Below, one piece after another: positions 1 to 6,702 of a DNA stretch of 64,000 nt. Positions within the stretch are counted from its first letter, which is position 1, and every line of letters begins with the position of its first letter. The DNA comes from CADCVQ01 sp038260305 (GTDB lineage: Bacteria; Actinomycetota; Thermoleophilia; Solirubrobacterales; Solirubrobacteraceae), in assembly GCA_038260305.1 (NCBI GenBank), contig JBBSNY010000002.1, positions 1 through 64,000 on the forward strand. Reading direction: 5' to 3'. Made by a program: the position numbers and the translations under genes. The notes beneath the pieces were generated by a model, which saw only the letters and a list, made by a program, of their open reading frames with translations, was not told the DNA's origin and searched no databases.

Positions 1-1040
1 AACTCGCGACGCGGATCGCGACGGTCACCGGGTTCTTAAAGACGCTGACCGCGGTGATCGAGTTCGGCGCAAACGCCGACGCCCAAGCGGTCCTGGCCGA
101 GATGCAGCGCATGCCCGAGCTGCTGCGCAGCCGCAAGCTGACGAGCGCTGACGTCGACCGGACGCTGATTCACGGTTCGTGGAAGCGCCTCGTCTTCGAT
201 GCCCCCGGGCTGCCTGATGGCGCGGTCGACAAGAACGCGTACGTGTTCTGCGTGCTGACGCAGTTTCATCGCCATCTCAAGCGCCGCGAGATCTACGCGA
301 ACGCCTCGACGCGATGGCGCGACCCGCGCGCGCAGCTGCTCGCCGGCGACGCATGGAACAGCGCCAAGCCCGCCGTTCTGACCGCCTTGTCGCTGCCCGC
401 CACCCCGGATGATCTGCTCGCCGGGCACGCGCGGACTCTCGATGGCGCGTACCGCGCGGTCGGTGCTCGCCTGCAGGCAAACACGGCCGTCAGCCTCGAC
501 AGCGAGGGGCAACTGCATATCGAGCGTTTCGAGGCGCTCGATGAGCCGGCGAGCCTGATCGAGCTGCGCCGCGACGTCAACGCGTTGCTGCCCCGCGTCG
601 ATCTGCCGGAGTTGATCTTGGAGGTCATGTCGTGGGAGCCCGGGTTCGTCGCGGCGTTCGTCGCGGCGTCCGGTGGAAAGACTCGCCTGGCTGATCTGCA
701 TGTGACGATCGCGGCGTGCCTGACCGCGCACGCCTTGAACATCGGGTACTCGCCGATCGTCAAGAAGGGCGTGGCGGCGCTGGAGCGTGACCGGCTCAGT
801 CACGTCAACCAGAACTACCTCGGCACAGAGACCTACGCGCCGGCGAACGTGTGGCTGATCGCTGCGCAGGCCGGCATCGCGCTCGCCCGCGAGTGGGGTG
901 GCGGCCTGGTAGCCGGGATCGACGGGATGCGCTTCATCGTCCCCGTGCCGAGTATCTACGCGCGCCCCAACCGCAAGTACTTCGGCTCCAAACGCGGCGT
1001 GACATGGCTGAACATGGTCAACGACCAGGGCTCGCTCTAG
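1..1040 (+). pseudogene. Tn3-family transposase fragment (open at left window edge)
   Basis: The reading frame is open from the first bases, so the 5' end lies outside the window. The protein matches the C-terminal half of Tn3-type TnpA: an HVNQNYLGTETYAPAN stretch, then the first catalytic Asp in GIDGMRF, then the family's YFGSKRG and TWLNMVNDQ motifs. Homology stops at NDQ and the frame ends three codons later, so the rest of the DDE domain, including the later Asp and Glu, is missing. It cannot be an active transposase. It marks an old Tn3-like insertion at the edge of the debris island. The assignment rests on recognised motifs, not a database search. Confidence 0.85.
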
Positions 1041-1552
1041 CAGCGGAGCAGAAATGCGGGCGTTCGGTTAGTGGAACCCGCGCCCAGACCACCATCGTCC
1101 AAGCGCTCGCGTGGGGTCTACAGAGTTCGTGCGGCAAGCCGGGCTAAGGAGCCCGCGACGACGACGTAGCGCGCTATCGGATTGCGTGGATTGGGGCACT
1201 CTCGGCAGTGCACCGGTGGCTACTCAAACCAGGCGAAAGCGAGAGCGCCGATCGTCGGAAGCGTCGCTGTCGCTTGGCGCGAAAGGCAGCACCCGCGATC
1301 CCGTGCCACTGCCAGTCGCCTCCTGAGCGAGACCGGCCTTAGCCTCGATCCACCGCGAGACCCTGGTGTAGCCGGGATCGCGAGTTCAGCGCGTGGCATG
1401 CGGGCTCGCACGGCGGTTTGGAGTGAGTCGGGGTCGATGAACGGGCGCGGCAGGCGTGCTGGGCCCGGACTCGGGGAGCGTTCGGGCAGGGGGCGACGTG
1501 CCGGGGTCGGCGTAGCGGTTGGGGCTGGTCGTCGTGGCGGCCGGGGCGTTCA
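1041..1552. other. Gene-free stretch between transposase remnants
   Basis: Several frames are open here, as expected at this GC, but none gives a protein resembling a known family, and none has a convincing ribosome binding site. I see no clear inverted repeats. It is best read as degraded DNA joining the Tn3 fragment to the IS1380 fragment. Confidence 0.5.
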
Positions 1553-2026
1553 GGCCGCGGCGGGGAGCGCTCGGATGCGAGCGAGGGCGTCGACGAAGTC
1601 GTCTTGCCAGGGCCAGCGGGCGGGCATGTGCAGTGTCCATTGGCGGGCGTTGCGTGTCAGGCGGCCCGGGAGCGTGAGCAGCCTCCGGCGGAGCGTGCGT
1701 GCGGCGCGGATAGTGCGGCCTGGCAGCCCGAGCAGACTGGTCCAGCGCAGCAGGTTGTGCGTCAGGCACGCGATCACCGTCCAGGCGCTGTTGGCGCTGT
1801 AGTGCCCGGAGGGGAAGTGCGCGAGCGCTTGATCTTTCAGATCGCGGATCGCGAGCTCGACGACGGCGTGCTGGCGATGCTCGGCCTCCACGACGCCGAT
1901 CGGCTCGGTGCGGTTCGTCAAGAACGCGAAGTGCCGCCAGTCGGCAAACAGCTCGGCTTGGGCGCCGATCAGCCGGGTGCGACGCACGACCAGCCGCTCG
2001 CCCGCGACCGTCGTTTCGGCGATCGG
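1550..2026 (-). pseudogene. IS1380-family transposase, C-terminal fragment
   Basis: The conceptual protein carries IS1380 transposase signatures: IAETTVAGERLVVRRTRL, then FLTNRTEPIGVVEAEHRQHA, VELAIRDLK, AHFPSG, and a C-terminal LRRRLLTLPGRLTR...LHMPARWPW block. Only about the last 155 residues are recognisable; a full IS1380 transposase is roughly 450 aa. Upstream codons in the same frame do not look like the family, and the frame runs into a zinc-ribbon gene on the same strand. The copy is therefore a 5'-truncated remnant. Its C-terminal end appears intact and ends in a normal stop. Confidence 0.85.
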
Positions 2027-2154
2027 TGTCGCTGCCACGAACGCGATCACGCAGAGAAGGGCGATGGCGACCCACACGGACGCGGCGACCTGCCCAACGC
2101 GCTCGACCGCGACTGTCAACCCGCTGGGTTTGCGATGCGGCATCGCCCAACTCC

Positions 2155-2367
2155 TCATGGGATGGCCAGCGCTGCCCATTCGCCGCGGACACCACGCGCT
2201 GCGAGGAACATGCCGAGATCTTCAAAGCCGCTCGCGCTCGGCTGTGTCGGCGCCAGCCATGTTGCCTCGCACTCTTCGCAGACGCTGACGACCTCCTGAG
2301 TGGAGACAACCAGACGGGTGACTACCGGACCTTGGCCGCAGCGCGGGCAGACATCGAGATCGGTCAT
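2155..2367 (-). CDS. Small zinc-ribbon protein (possible toxin partner)
   Basis: A 70-aa protein with two Cys pairs, CPRCG near residue 7 and CEECEATW near residue 30, a typical zinc-ribbon spacing. Its ATG overlaps the stop of the preceding gene tail by four bases (ATGA), so the two were translationally coupled. Short zinc-ribbon genes directly behind toxin-like genes can be companions or immunity proteins, but that role is inference. The gene looks intact although its upstream partner has been cut by the IS3 element. It may alternatively be an ordinary small zinc-binding protein. Confidence 0.6.
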   Translation of the reverse strand: MTDLDVCPRCGQGPVVTRLVVSTQEVVSVCEECEATWLAPTQPSASGFEDLGMFLAARGVRGEWAALAIP

Positions 2368-2573
2368 GGCGATGGGTAAGCCGTGATGACGTCATTGGTG
2401 CCCGGCCGGACGATGATCGTCACGTTCCTCTCGCCGGCAGTCCCGACCACGCGGCCCATTCCGATGACGTACTTCGCCGGGTCGTCCGGATCGGTAGTCC
2501 GCGAAGTCGCCACGCGTCGTCGACCGTCTTCAGCGCTCCCGTTCCGCTTGAGAAGACCGAGTGCGTGGTGACC
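2364..2573 (-). pseudogene. 3' tail of a toxin-like gene, cut by the IS3 element
   Basis: About 65 residues remain after the IS boundary. The last 35 read as two beta strands ending NVTIIVRPGTNDVITAYP, a pattern common at the C-terminus of polymorphic or CDI-type RNase toxins (BECR-like fold). The frame continues into the element, where it is only antisense to the transposase, so the original 5' part is lost. Coupling to the zinc-ribbon gene fits a toxin/partner pair. The family assignment is tentative and based on the tail alone. Confidence 0.4.
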
Positions 2574-2607
2574 GGACCCCGGTTGTTGGTCCACCGCGTG
2601 TGAGAGT
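2574..2607 (+). repeat. IS3 left terminal inverted repeat
   Basis: This pairs with the other end of the element. Both share GACCCCGGT at the outer end and TGTGAGAGT at the inner end, with several mismatches and one single-base gap between. The outermost base is G here and T (of TG) at the other end. Confidence 0.75.
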
Positions 2608-2719
2608 CGGTGGGTAGTAGCCGCTGGGGACGGTAGGGGCCTGCGCGGACGGACTGCCGTCGCGAAGGCCCGAGGGCCGAGCGGCGGGAGTCCGTCCGCG
2701 GCGCGCCGCCGGCGGGGGG

Positions 2720-3526
2720 TCAGGTCGCGGGCGCGGTCCAGGCGGCAGCGAACGCGGCCGGGGAGCGGTAGCCCAGCGCGGAGTGTGGGTGCTCGCCGTT
2801 GAATTCTTGGCGCCAGTCCTCGGCAAGGACGCGGGCTTCGGCGAGGCAGGAGAACTCCTCGAGGTTCAGCAGCTCGTCGCGGACACGGGCGTTGAAGGAC
2901 TCCGCGAACGGGTTCTGCCACGGCGAGCCCGGCTCGATGTAGCGGATGCTCACCAGCGAAGCGGTGCACCAGTCGCGCAGGGCGTGGGCGGTCAGCTCGG
3001 TCCCGTTGTCGCAGCGAATGTTCGCCGGGGCACCCCGCTCGGCGACGATCCCGTCAAGGACGCTGACGGTCTGCTCAGCGGTGATGCTGCGATCGACGCG
3101 GATCGCGAGCACCTCGCGGGTGAACTCGTCGACGATGTTCAACAACCTGAGCATCCTGCCGTCGGCGGTCTGGTCGTACTGGTAGTCCAGTGCCCACAGC
3201 TCGTTGGGGCGCTCGGCCCGCAGCCACTGCCCTTCGGGATCGCCGGTCCTGCGGCGTTTACGCGTCTTCTGCGGGACCCTGAGGCCTTCCTCGCGCCAGA
3301 GGCGCTGCACGCGCTTGCGGTTGACTAGATGGCCGTTTGCGCGTAGATGGCCGTGCGCGCGGCGGTACCCCCACCGCGGCTTGCGTCTGGCGATCCGGCG
3401 AAGCTCGGCACGCAAATCACGATCCTCAGCGCTCGGCGCCGGCGACTCGTGACGCTGCGTGGAACGGTGCTGGCCCGCAAGTCGGCAGGCCCGACGCTCG
3501 CTGAAGTGCAGGCGGTCGCGAAGCAT
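2720..3526 (-). CDS. IS3-family transposase OrfB (DDE integrase)
   Basis: A 268-aa catalytic subunit with the rve integrase core. Catalytic residues are visible as the Asp in LWALDYQYD, the Asp in IRCDNGTE, and the Glu in NPFAESFN about 36 residues later (DDE). The N-terminal part has the HTH_21-like SERRACRLAGQHRSTQ segment. It lies in the -1 frame relative to OrfA. Translation through the GGGAAAC heptamer gives an OrfAB fusion, the usual active IS3 transposase. The fusion joint reads ...ARGN-LLSPARRRQAVAMLRDRL, matching the family. The whole frame is intact, so the element may still be mobile. Confidence 0.92.
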   Translation of the reverse strand: MLRDRLHFSERRACRLAGQHRSTQRHESPAPSAEDRDLRAELRRIARRKPRWGYRRAHGHLRANGHLVNRKRVQRLWREEGLRVPQKTRKRRRTGDPEGQWLRAERPNELWALDYQYDQTADGRMLRLLNIVDEFTREVLAIRVDRSITAEQTVSVLDGIVAERGAPANIRCDNGTELTAHALRDWCTASLVSIRYIEPGSPWQNPFAESFNARVRDELLNLEEFSCLAEARVLAEDWRQEFNGEHPHSALGYRSPAAFAAAWTAPAT

Positions 3527-3555
3527 CGCGACCGCCTGACGCCGGCGGGCCGGGC

Positions 3556-3834
3556 TCAGAAGTTTCCCCGGGCGATCTCCTTCAGCCCATCGATATCCAG
3601 CGCCTGGTTGGCCACGATCCGCTTCAACCGCTGATTCTCACGCTCAAGCTCCTTGAGGCGCTTGACGTCATCGGCCTTCATCCCGCCGTACTGATTGCGC
3701 CAACGGTGATAGGTGTTCTCCGACACGCCGAGCTCCTTCGCGATCTCCGCGATGCCCCGCTGCTCGGCGAGCATCCTGTCGGCCTCGCGCAGCTTGCGGA
3801 TGACCTGCTCGGGCGTATGCCTGGTTCGCTTCAT
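3556..3834 (-). CDS. IS3-family transposase OrfA (HTH, leucine zipper)
   Basis: A 92-aa protein. The N-terminal helix-turn-helix (KRTRHTPEQVIRKL to YHRWRNQYGG) binds the IS ends, and a C-terminal coiled coil (KRLKELERENQRLKRIV) mediates dimerisation. I chose the ATG that begins MKRTRHTPEQ, the family's standard start, rather than an upstream in-frame ATG. The sequence resembles IS407-group OrfA proteins. It ends just after a -1 frameshift heptamer. Confidence 0.9.
   Translation of the reverse strand: MKRTRHTPEQVIRKLREADRMLAEQRGIAEIAKELGVSENTYHRWRNQYGGMKADDVKRLKELERENQRLKRIVANQALDIDGLKEIARGNF
3562..3568 (-). promoter_or_regulatory. Programmed -1 frameshift heptamer GGGAAAC
   Basis: On the minus strand the OrfA frame reads G GGA AAC TTC TGA. 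The first seven bases are a canonical X XXY YYZ slippery site (GGGAAAC) in the correct register, two codons before the OrfA stop. Slipping back one base enters the OrfB frame, which continues CTT CTG AGC. This is the standard way IS3 elements make the OrfAB transposase. No downstream pseudoknot was modelled. Confidence 0.8.
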
Positions 3835-3874
3835 CGTGATCGTCCTCGCTCGCCCATCTTGCAGGGCGCATAGA

Positions 3875-3909
3875 ACTCTCACAAGCACCGGACCGAACCA
3901 CCGGGGTCA
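3875..3909 (-). repeat. IS3 right terminal inverted repeat
   Basis: Inverted copy of the left end; read on the minus strand it starts TGACCCCGGT and ends TGTGAGAGT. It precedes OrfA, so it is the promoter-proximal end of the element. Confidence 0.75.
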
Positions 3910-4153
3910 CGCCAACACCATCAGCAACACAGCAGCCAGCGACACACGCCTGCTCGTCACCTCCACGCCTGCCGGCTTTGAAGACTTCGTGAGGGCATAT
4001 GGGATCCTGGCCCCGACACACGAACTGCCCGTGCTCGACGGCCCTCCCGACATCGCACGAGCCGCGGCATTGGCCGCCGAAAACGGCATCGAACTGCTCG
4101 GCCCGCCCGGGATGCTGCCCACCGAGCTGACGGACGCGGCACCTGACGCATGA
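3910..4153 (+). pseudogene. 3' tail of a cupin-domain protein gene
   Basis: Directly after the IS end the plus strand encodes the last 80 residues of a cupin protein. GHANTISNTAASDTR is the final barrel strands, with a characteristic PxGFExF-type motif (TPAGFEDF). It then gives a helical tail with ELLGPPGMLPTEL, typical of quercetinase-like cupins of actinobacteria. The metal-binding 5' half is absent, and no matching cupin 5' half occurs on the other side of the element. The gene is therefore truncated. Confidence 0.7.
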
Positions 4154-4302
4154 GGTACGCCCGCCGGCGCCCGCTGGCGCACTGATTCGCACCGCGACCA
4201 TCCGCACACTGGCCCGCGCAGCGGCGGCCTGCTTTCGTCACCCTGCACGTCCGGCCCACCGGTGATGACAGGCGGAGATGCTGGTCGCGAGCGTGACAGA
4301 CG

Positions 4303-5625
4303 TCAGGTCCGTGGAGCGCGGATCGCCTGCGCCACGGCGTGGGCCGCGATCCTGGCGCCGGCGGCGTTGAGGTGGACCCCGTCGGCGTCTCGCACGGCGA
4401 CGTCCCGGCCGTCGTAGCGGATCGCGTCCTGATAGCCGTTCGGTGAGAACAGGAGGTCCATCCGCAGCACCTCGACGCCGAGCGCAAGACCCGCGGCCAC
4501 AATCGCCGCGTTCACGGTCGCGACGACGGCGGCGCGGCGGGGGTCGCGCGGGGCCGGGATCGTCAGGACGAGGACGCGGCCGAGCCCTTTGCGCGCGTAG
4601 GTCCGCATGGTGGCCTGCATCCGGCGCTGGTACTCCGCCGACCAGCCCGCGTCGCAGCAGTTGTGCACGCCGTCGACGCCCAACACCGGCAGCCCCTCGT
4701 TGGCCCCGATCGACAGCACCGTCACGTTGGGTCGCACGGACGCGGCCTGCGACGTCGCGATCGGGGCCCAGTCGTTGGCCCCACTGAGCTCGAGCCCCGG
4801 GCGGACGTCGCTGACGAAGGCCGCCGTGTCGCCGAGCTCGTCGGAGAGCGCGGCCCCGACCGACTGCATCGTCGAGTCGCCGGTCGCGAGCACCTTCGGC
4901 AGCAGCTTGCGCGGGGCGGCCTTGCGCACACCGACCGCGATCGTGTCGCGAATGCGGAAGCTGCGCACCTGCAGCTCGACGCGCCAGCGCCCGCGCTTTC
5001 GCAGTCGAAAGCGCGCCTCGGCGAAGTCGACGCCCGGCGCGAACGTCACGTCACGGCAGGTGAGCTTGGCGGCCGGGTAGCGCAGGCACACCCGCGTGCG
5101 GAAGTCCCCGCGGTGCCAGCCGTCGGTCACGCCGATGTGTGCGACGTGGCCCCGCTTGAGCGTCTCGGGCACCTGGAGCGCGAAGCGGTGCGCGCAGGAC
5201 GGGGTCTGCAGGCTCGTGGTGCCGAGCACGACCGTGCCCACGACGCCCTGCGTCGTCGTCGCGGCGAAGTACCTCGTCGTGCGGTCGCAGTCCCACAGTG
5301 CCGCCGCCAGGAAGACCGTGCGGTCCGAGCCGGCCGCCGATTTCAGCTCGCCCAGGTAGTCCGCGCGCCCGTCGTCGCACTCGAAGTACGTCACCGGCCG
5401 GTCGTGCGGCACGAAGTAGTACAGGTCGATGAGCCCGACCCGGGTGGTGGAGCTCGTGAACTGCGCGGTGGCCGGCAGCGACGGGCCACACGGGTTGGCG
5501 AGCGCGGCCGAGGCGGCCGGCGCGGTGGCCGCGCAGAGAACGACCGCCACGCCGGCGAGCGCCGAGAGCCAGATCCGGATCGGTCGTCGGGCGAGCCCCG
5601 GGCGGCTTTGTCGTGCGTGGGACAT
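4303..5625 (-). CDS. Secreted SGNH/GDSL-type hydrolase
   Basis: A 440-aa exported protein. Residues 15-42 form a signal peptide (hydrophobic run ending ASA). Residues 45-235 are a beta-rich region with paired cysteines, and residues 243-440 are an SGNH hydrolase domain. Catalytic blocks are visible: block I GDST (Ser251), block III IGANEG (Gly307, Asn309), and block V DGVH (Asp415, His418). This fold hydrolyses esters, often acyl groups on polysaccharides; the substrate here is unknown. The ATG beginning MSHARQ lies 11 bp after the TetR stop, so the two genes are probably one unit. The N-terminal beta domain is not one I recognise. Confidence 0.8.
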   Translation of the reverse strand: MSHARQSRPGLARRPIRIWLSALAGVAVVLCAATAPAASAALANPCGPSLPATAQFTSSTTRVGLIDLYYFVPHDRPVTYFECDDGRADYLGELKSAAGSDRTVFLAAALWDCDRTTRYFAATTTQGVVGTVVLGTTSLQTPSCAHRFALQVPETLKRGHVAHIGVTDGWHRGDFRTRVCLRYPAAKLTCRDVTFAPGVDFAEARFRLRKRGRWRVELQVRSFRIRDTIAVGVRKAAPRKLLPKVLATGDSTMQSVGAALSDELGDTAAFVSDVRPGLELSGANDWAPIATSQAASVRPNVTVLSIGANEGLPVLGVDGVHNCCDAGWSAEYQRRMQATMRTYARKGLGRVLVLTIPAPRDPRRAAVVATVNAAIVAAGLALGVEVLRMDLLFSPNGYQDAIRYDGRDVAVRDADGVHLNAAGARIAAHAVAQAIRAPRT

Positions 5626-5636
5626 CGTCGTGGCGC

Positions 5637-6251
5637 TCAGCCCGTCGCGATCGCGGCGTCGACGATCGCGGCCTCGAGGAGCGTCCACGCGGCCGCGCGC
5701 GCGGCACGCGCCGGCTCGGCGCTGTTGAGGACCGTGCCCTGCGCCGCGGCCCCGTCGTGCAGCACCGCGAGCTGGCGGGCGAGCGCGGCCGGGTCGCGGG
5801 CGCCGGCCTCGGCCGCGGTCTGTGTCAGGCGCTCGATGAGGCCACGCTTGTAGCGCGCCGCGAGCTCGTGGGCGGGGTGGCCGGGCGCCGCGACCTCGAC
5901 GCACGCGTTGACGTACGGGCAGCCGCGCGCGGTCTGGTCCGTCTCGGGTGCGAGGGCGTCGAAGAGGGCCAGAAGCCGCTCACGCGGGGAGAGATCGGCG
6001 CGATCCAGCGCGGCGATCGTGGGGACGTGGCCCTCCTGCGCGAGGTGATGCAGATAGGCCTCGACGATCGCCTCCTTGCTCGCGAAGTGCTGGTACAGCG
6101 TGCGCTTGGAGACCTGCGCGACCGTCGCGAGTTGCTCGACTCCGGTGACGTTGATGCCATGGGCGTAGAACAGCGTCGTCGCCGCCTGCAGGATCCGCTC
6201 GCGAGCCCCGCGGCCGCCGGGGCTCGTGCGCTGCGGGGTGGCGTACGGCAT
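5637..6251 (-). CDS. TetR/AcrR-family transcriptional regulator
   Basis: A 204-aa one-component regulator. Residues 15-60 hold the TetR DNA-binding domain (ARERILQAATTLF, then GVEQLATVAQVSKRTLYQHFASKE, the recognition helix). The C-terminal ligand domain contains a conserved-looking GCPYVNACVEVA cysteine pair, found in a TetR_C subgroup. I chose the ATG of MPYATPQ; an upstream in-frame GTG would add 17 unlikely residues. It sits just upstream of the SGNH hydrolase on the same strand and probably regulates that unit and itself. The ligand is unknown. Confidence 0.9.
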   Translation of the reverse strand: MPYATPQRTSPGGRGARERILQAATTLFYAHGINVTGVEQLATVAQVSKRTLYQHFASKEAIVEAYLHHLAQEGHVPTIAALDRADLSPRERLLALFDALAPETDQTARGCPYVNACVEVAAPGHPAHELAARYKRGLIERLTQTAAEAGARDPAALARQLAVLHDGAAAQGTVLNSAEPARAARAAAWTLLEAAIVDAAIATG

Positions 6252-6352
6252 GCACCAGAGGGTACCGATCGGTGTGGTTGTGTGCTGGGTTCCCCGAACC
6301 AATGCAAACCGAGCGGTCTACGTCCGAGGAGCACCCCACTAGGATCGCTGCG

Positions 6353-6688
6353 ATGGCCTACGACGAGGATCTCGCCAACCGCATCCGCGAGCTGATCGCG
6401 GCCGAGCCCGACGTCAGCGAGCAGAAGATGTTCGGCGGCCTGGCGTTCCTCGTCGCCGGCCACATGTCGGTCGCCGCCAGCCGCGAGGGAGGGCTGCTGC
6501 TGCGCGTCGAGCCCGCCGACACCGACACGCTGCTCGCCAAGCCGCACGCGGGCACGTTCGAGATGCGCGGGCGGGCGATGCAGGGCTGGCTGCGCGTCGA
6601 CGCCGAGGGCGTGCGAGGCAAGCGCCAGCTCGAGCCGTGGGTCCGGCGGGGCGTCGCCTACGCGCGCTCGCTCCCGCCCAAGGGCTGA
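6353..6688 (+). CDS. TfoX/Sxy N-terminal-domain protein
   Basis: A 111-aa single-domain protein matching the TfoX N-terminal fold: MAYDEDLANRIRELI, then KMFGGLAFLVAGHM, LLLRV, and a closing FEMRGRAMQGW...YARSLPPK. In gammaproteobacteria TfoX is a competence regulator. Stand-alone actinobacterial versions lack the C-terminal domain and have no established role, so no competence function is claimed. The ATG was chosen because the conserved MAYDE start follows it directly. It runs divergently from the TetR gene and converges on the TPR/SLOG gene. Confidence 0.85.
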   Translation: MAYDEDLANRIRELIAAEPDVSEQKMFGGLAFLVAGHMSVAASREGGLLLRVEPADTDTLLAKPHAGTFEMRGRAMQGWLRVDAEGVRGKRQLEPWVRRGVAYARSLPPKG

Positions 6689-6702
6689 GCGCCCGGCCGT
6701 TT

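Larger units (their letters stand above)
2574..3909 (-). mobile_element. IS3-family insertion sequence (IS407-like group)
   Basis: An apparently complete 1.34-kb element on the minus strand. It has imperfect terminal inverted repeats, OrfA, a -1 frameshift heptamer and a DDE OrfB. The outer ends carry GACCCCGGT on both sides. No 3-4 bp target duplication is visible: ACC lies on the left and CGC on the right. The left flank is the tail of a minus-strand toxin-like gene and the right flank is the tail of a plus-strand cupin gene, so the two sides were not one gene before insertion. This suggests deletion or recombination through the element after insertion. Confidence 0.85.

Noticed and set aside
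2026..2179. Extension of the IS1380 fragment to the full minus-strand frame
   Set aside because: The first 50 codons do not resemble the transposase and run into the zinc-ribbon gene, which explains that DNA better.
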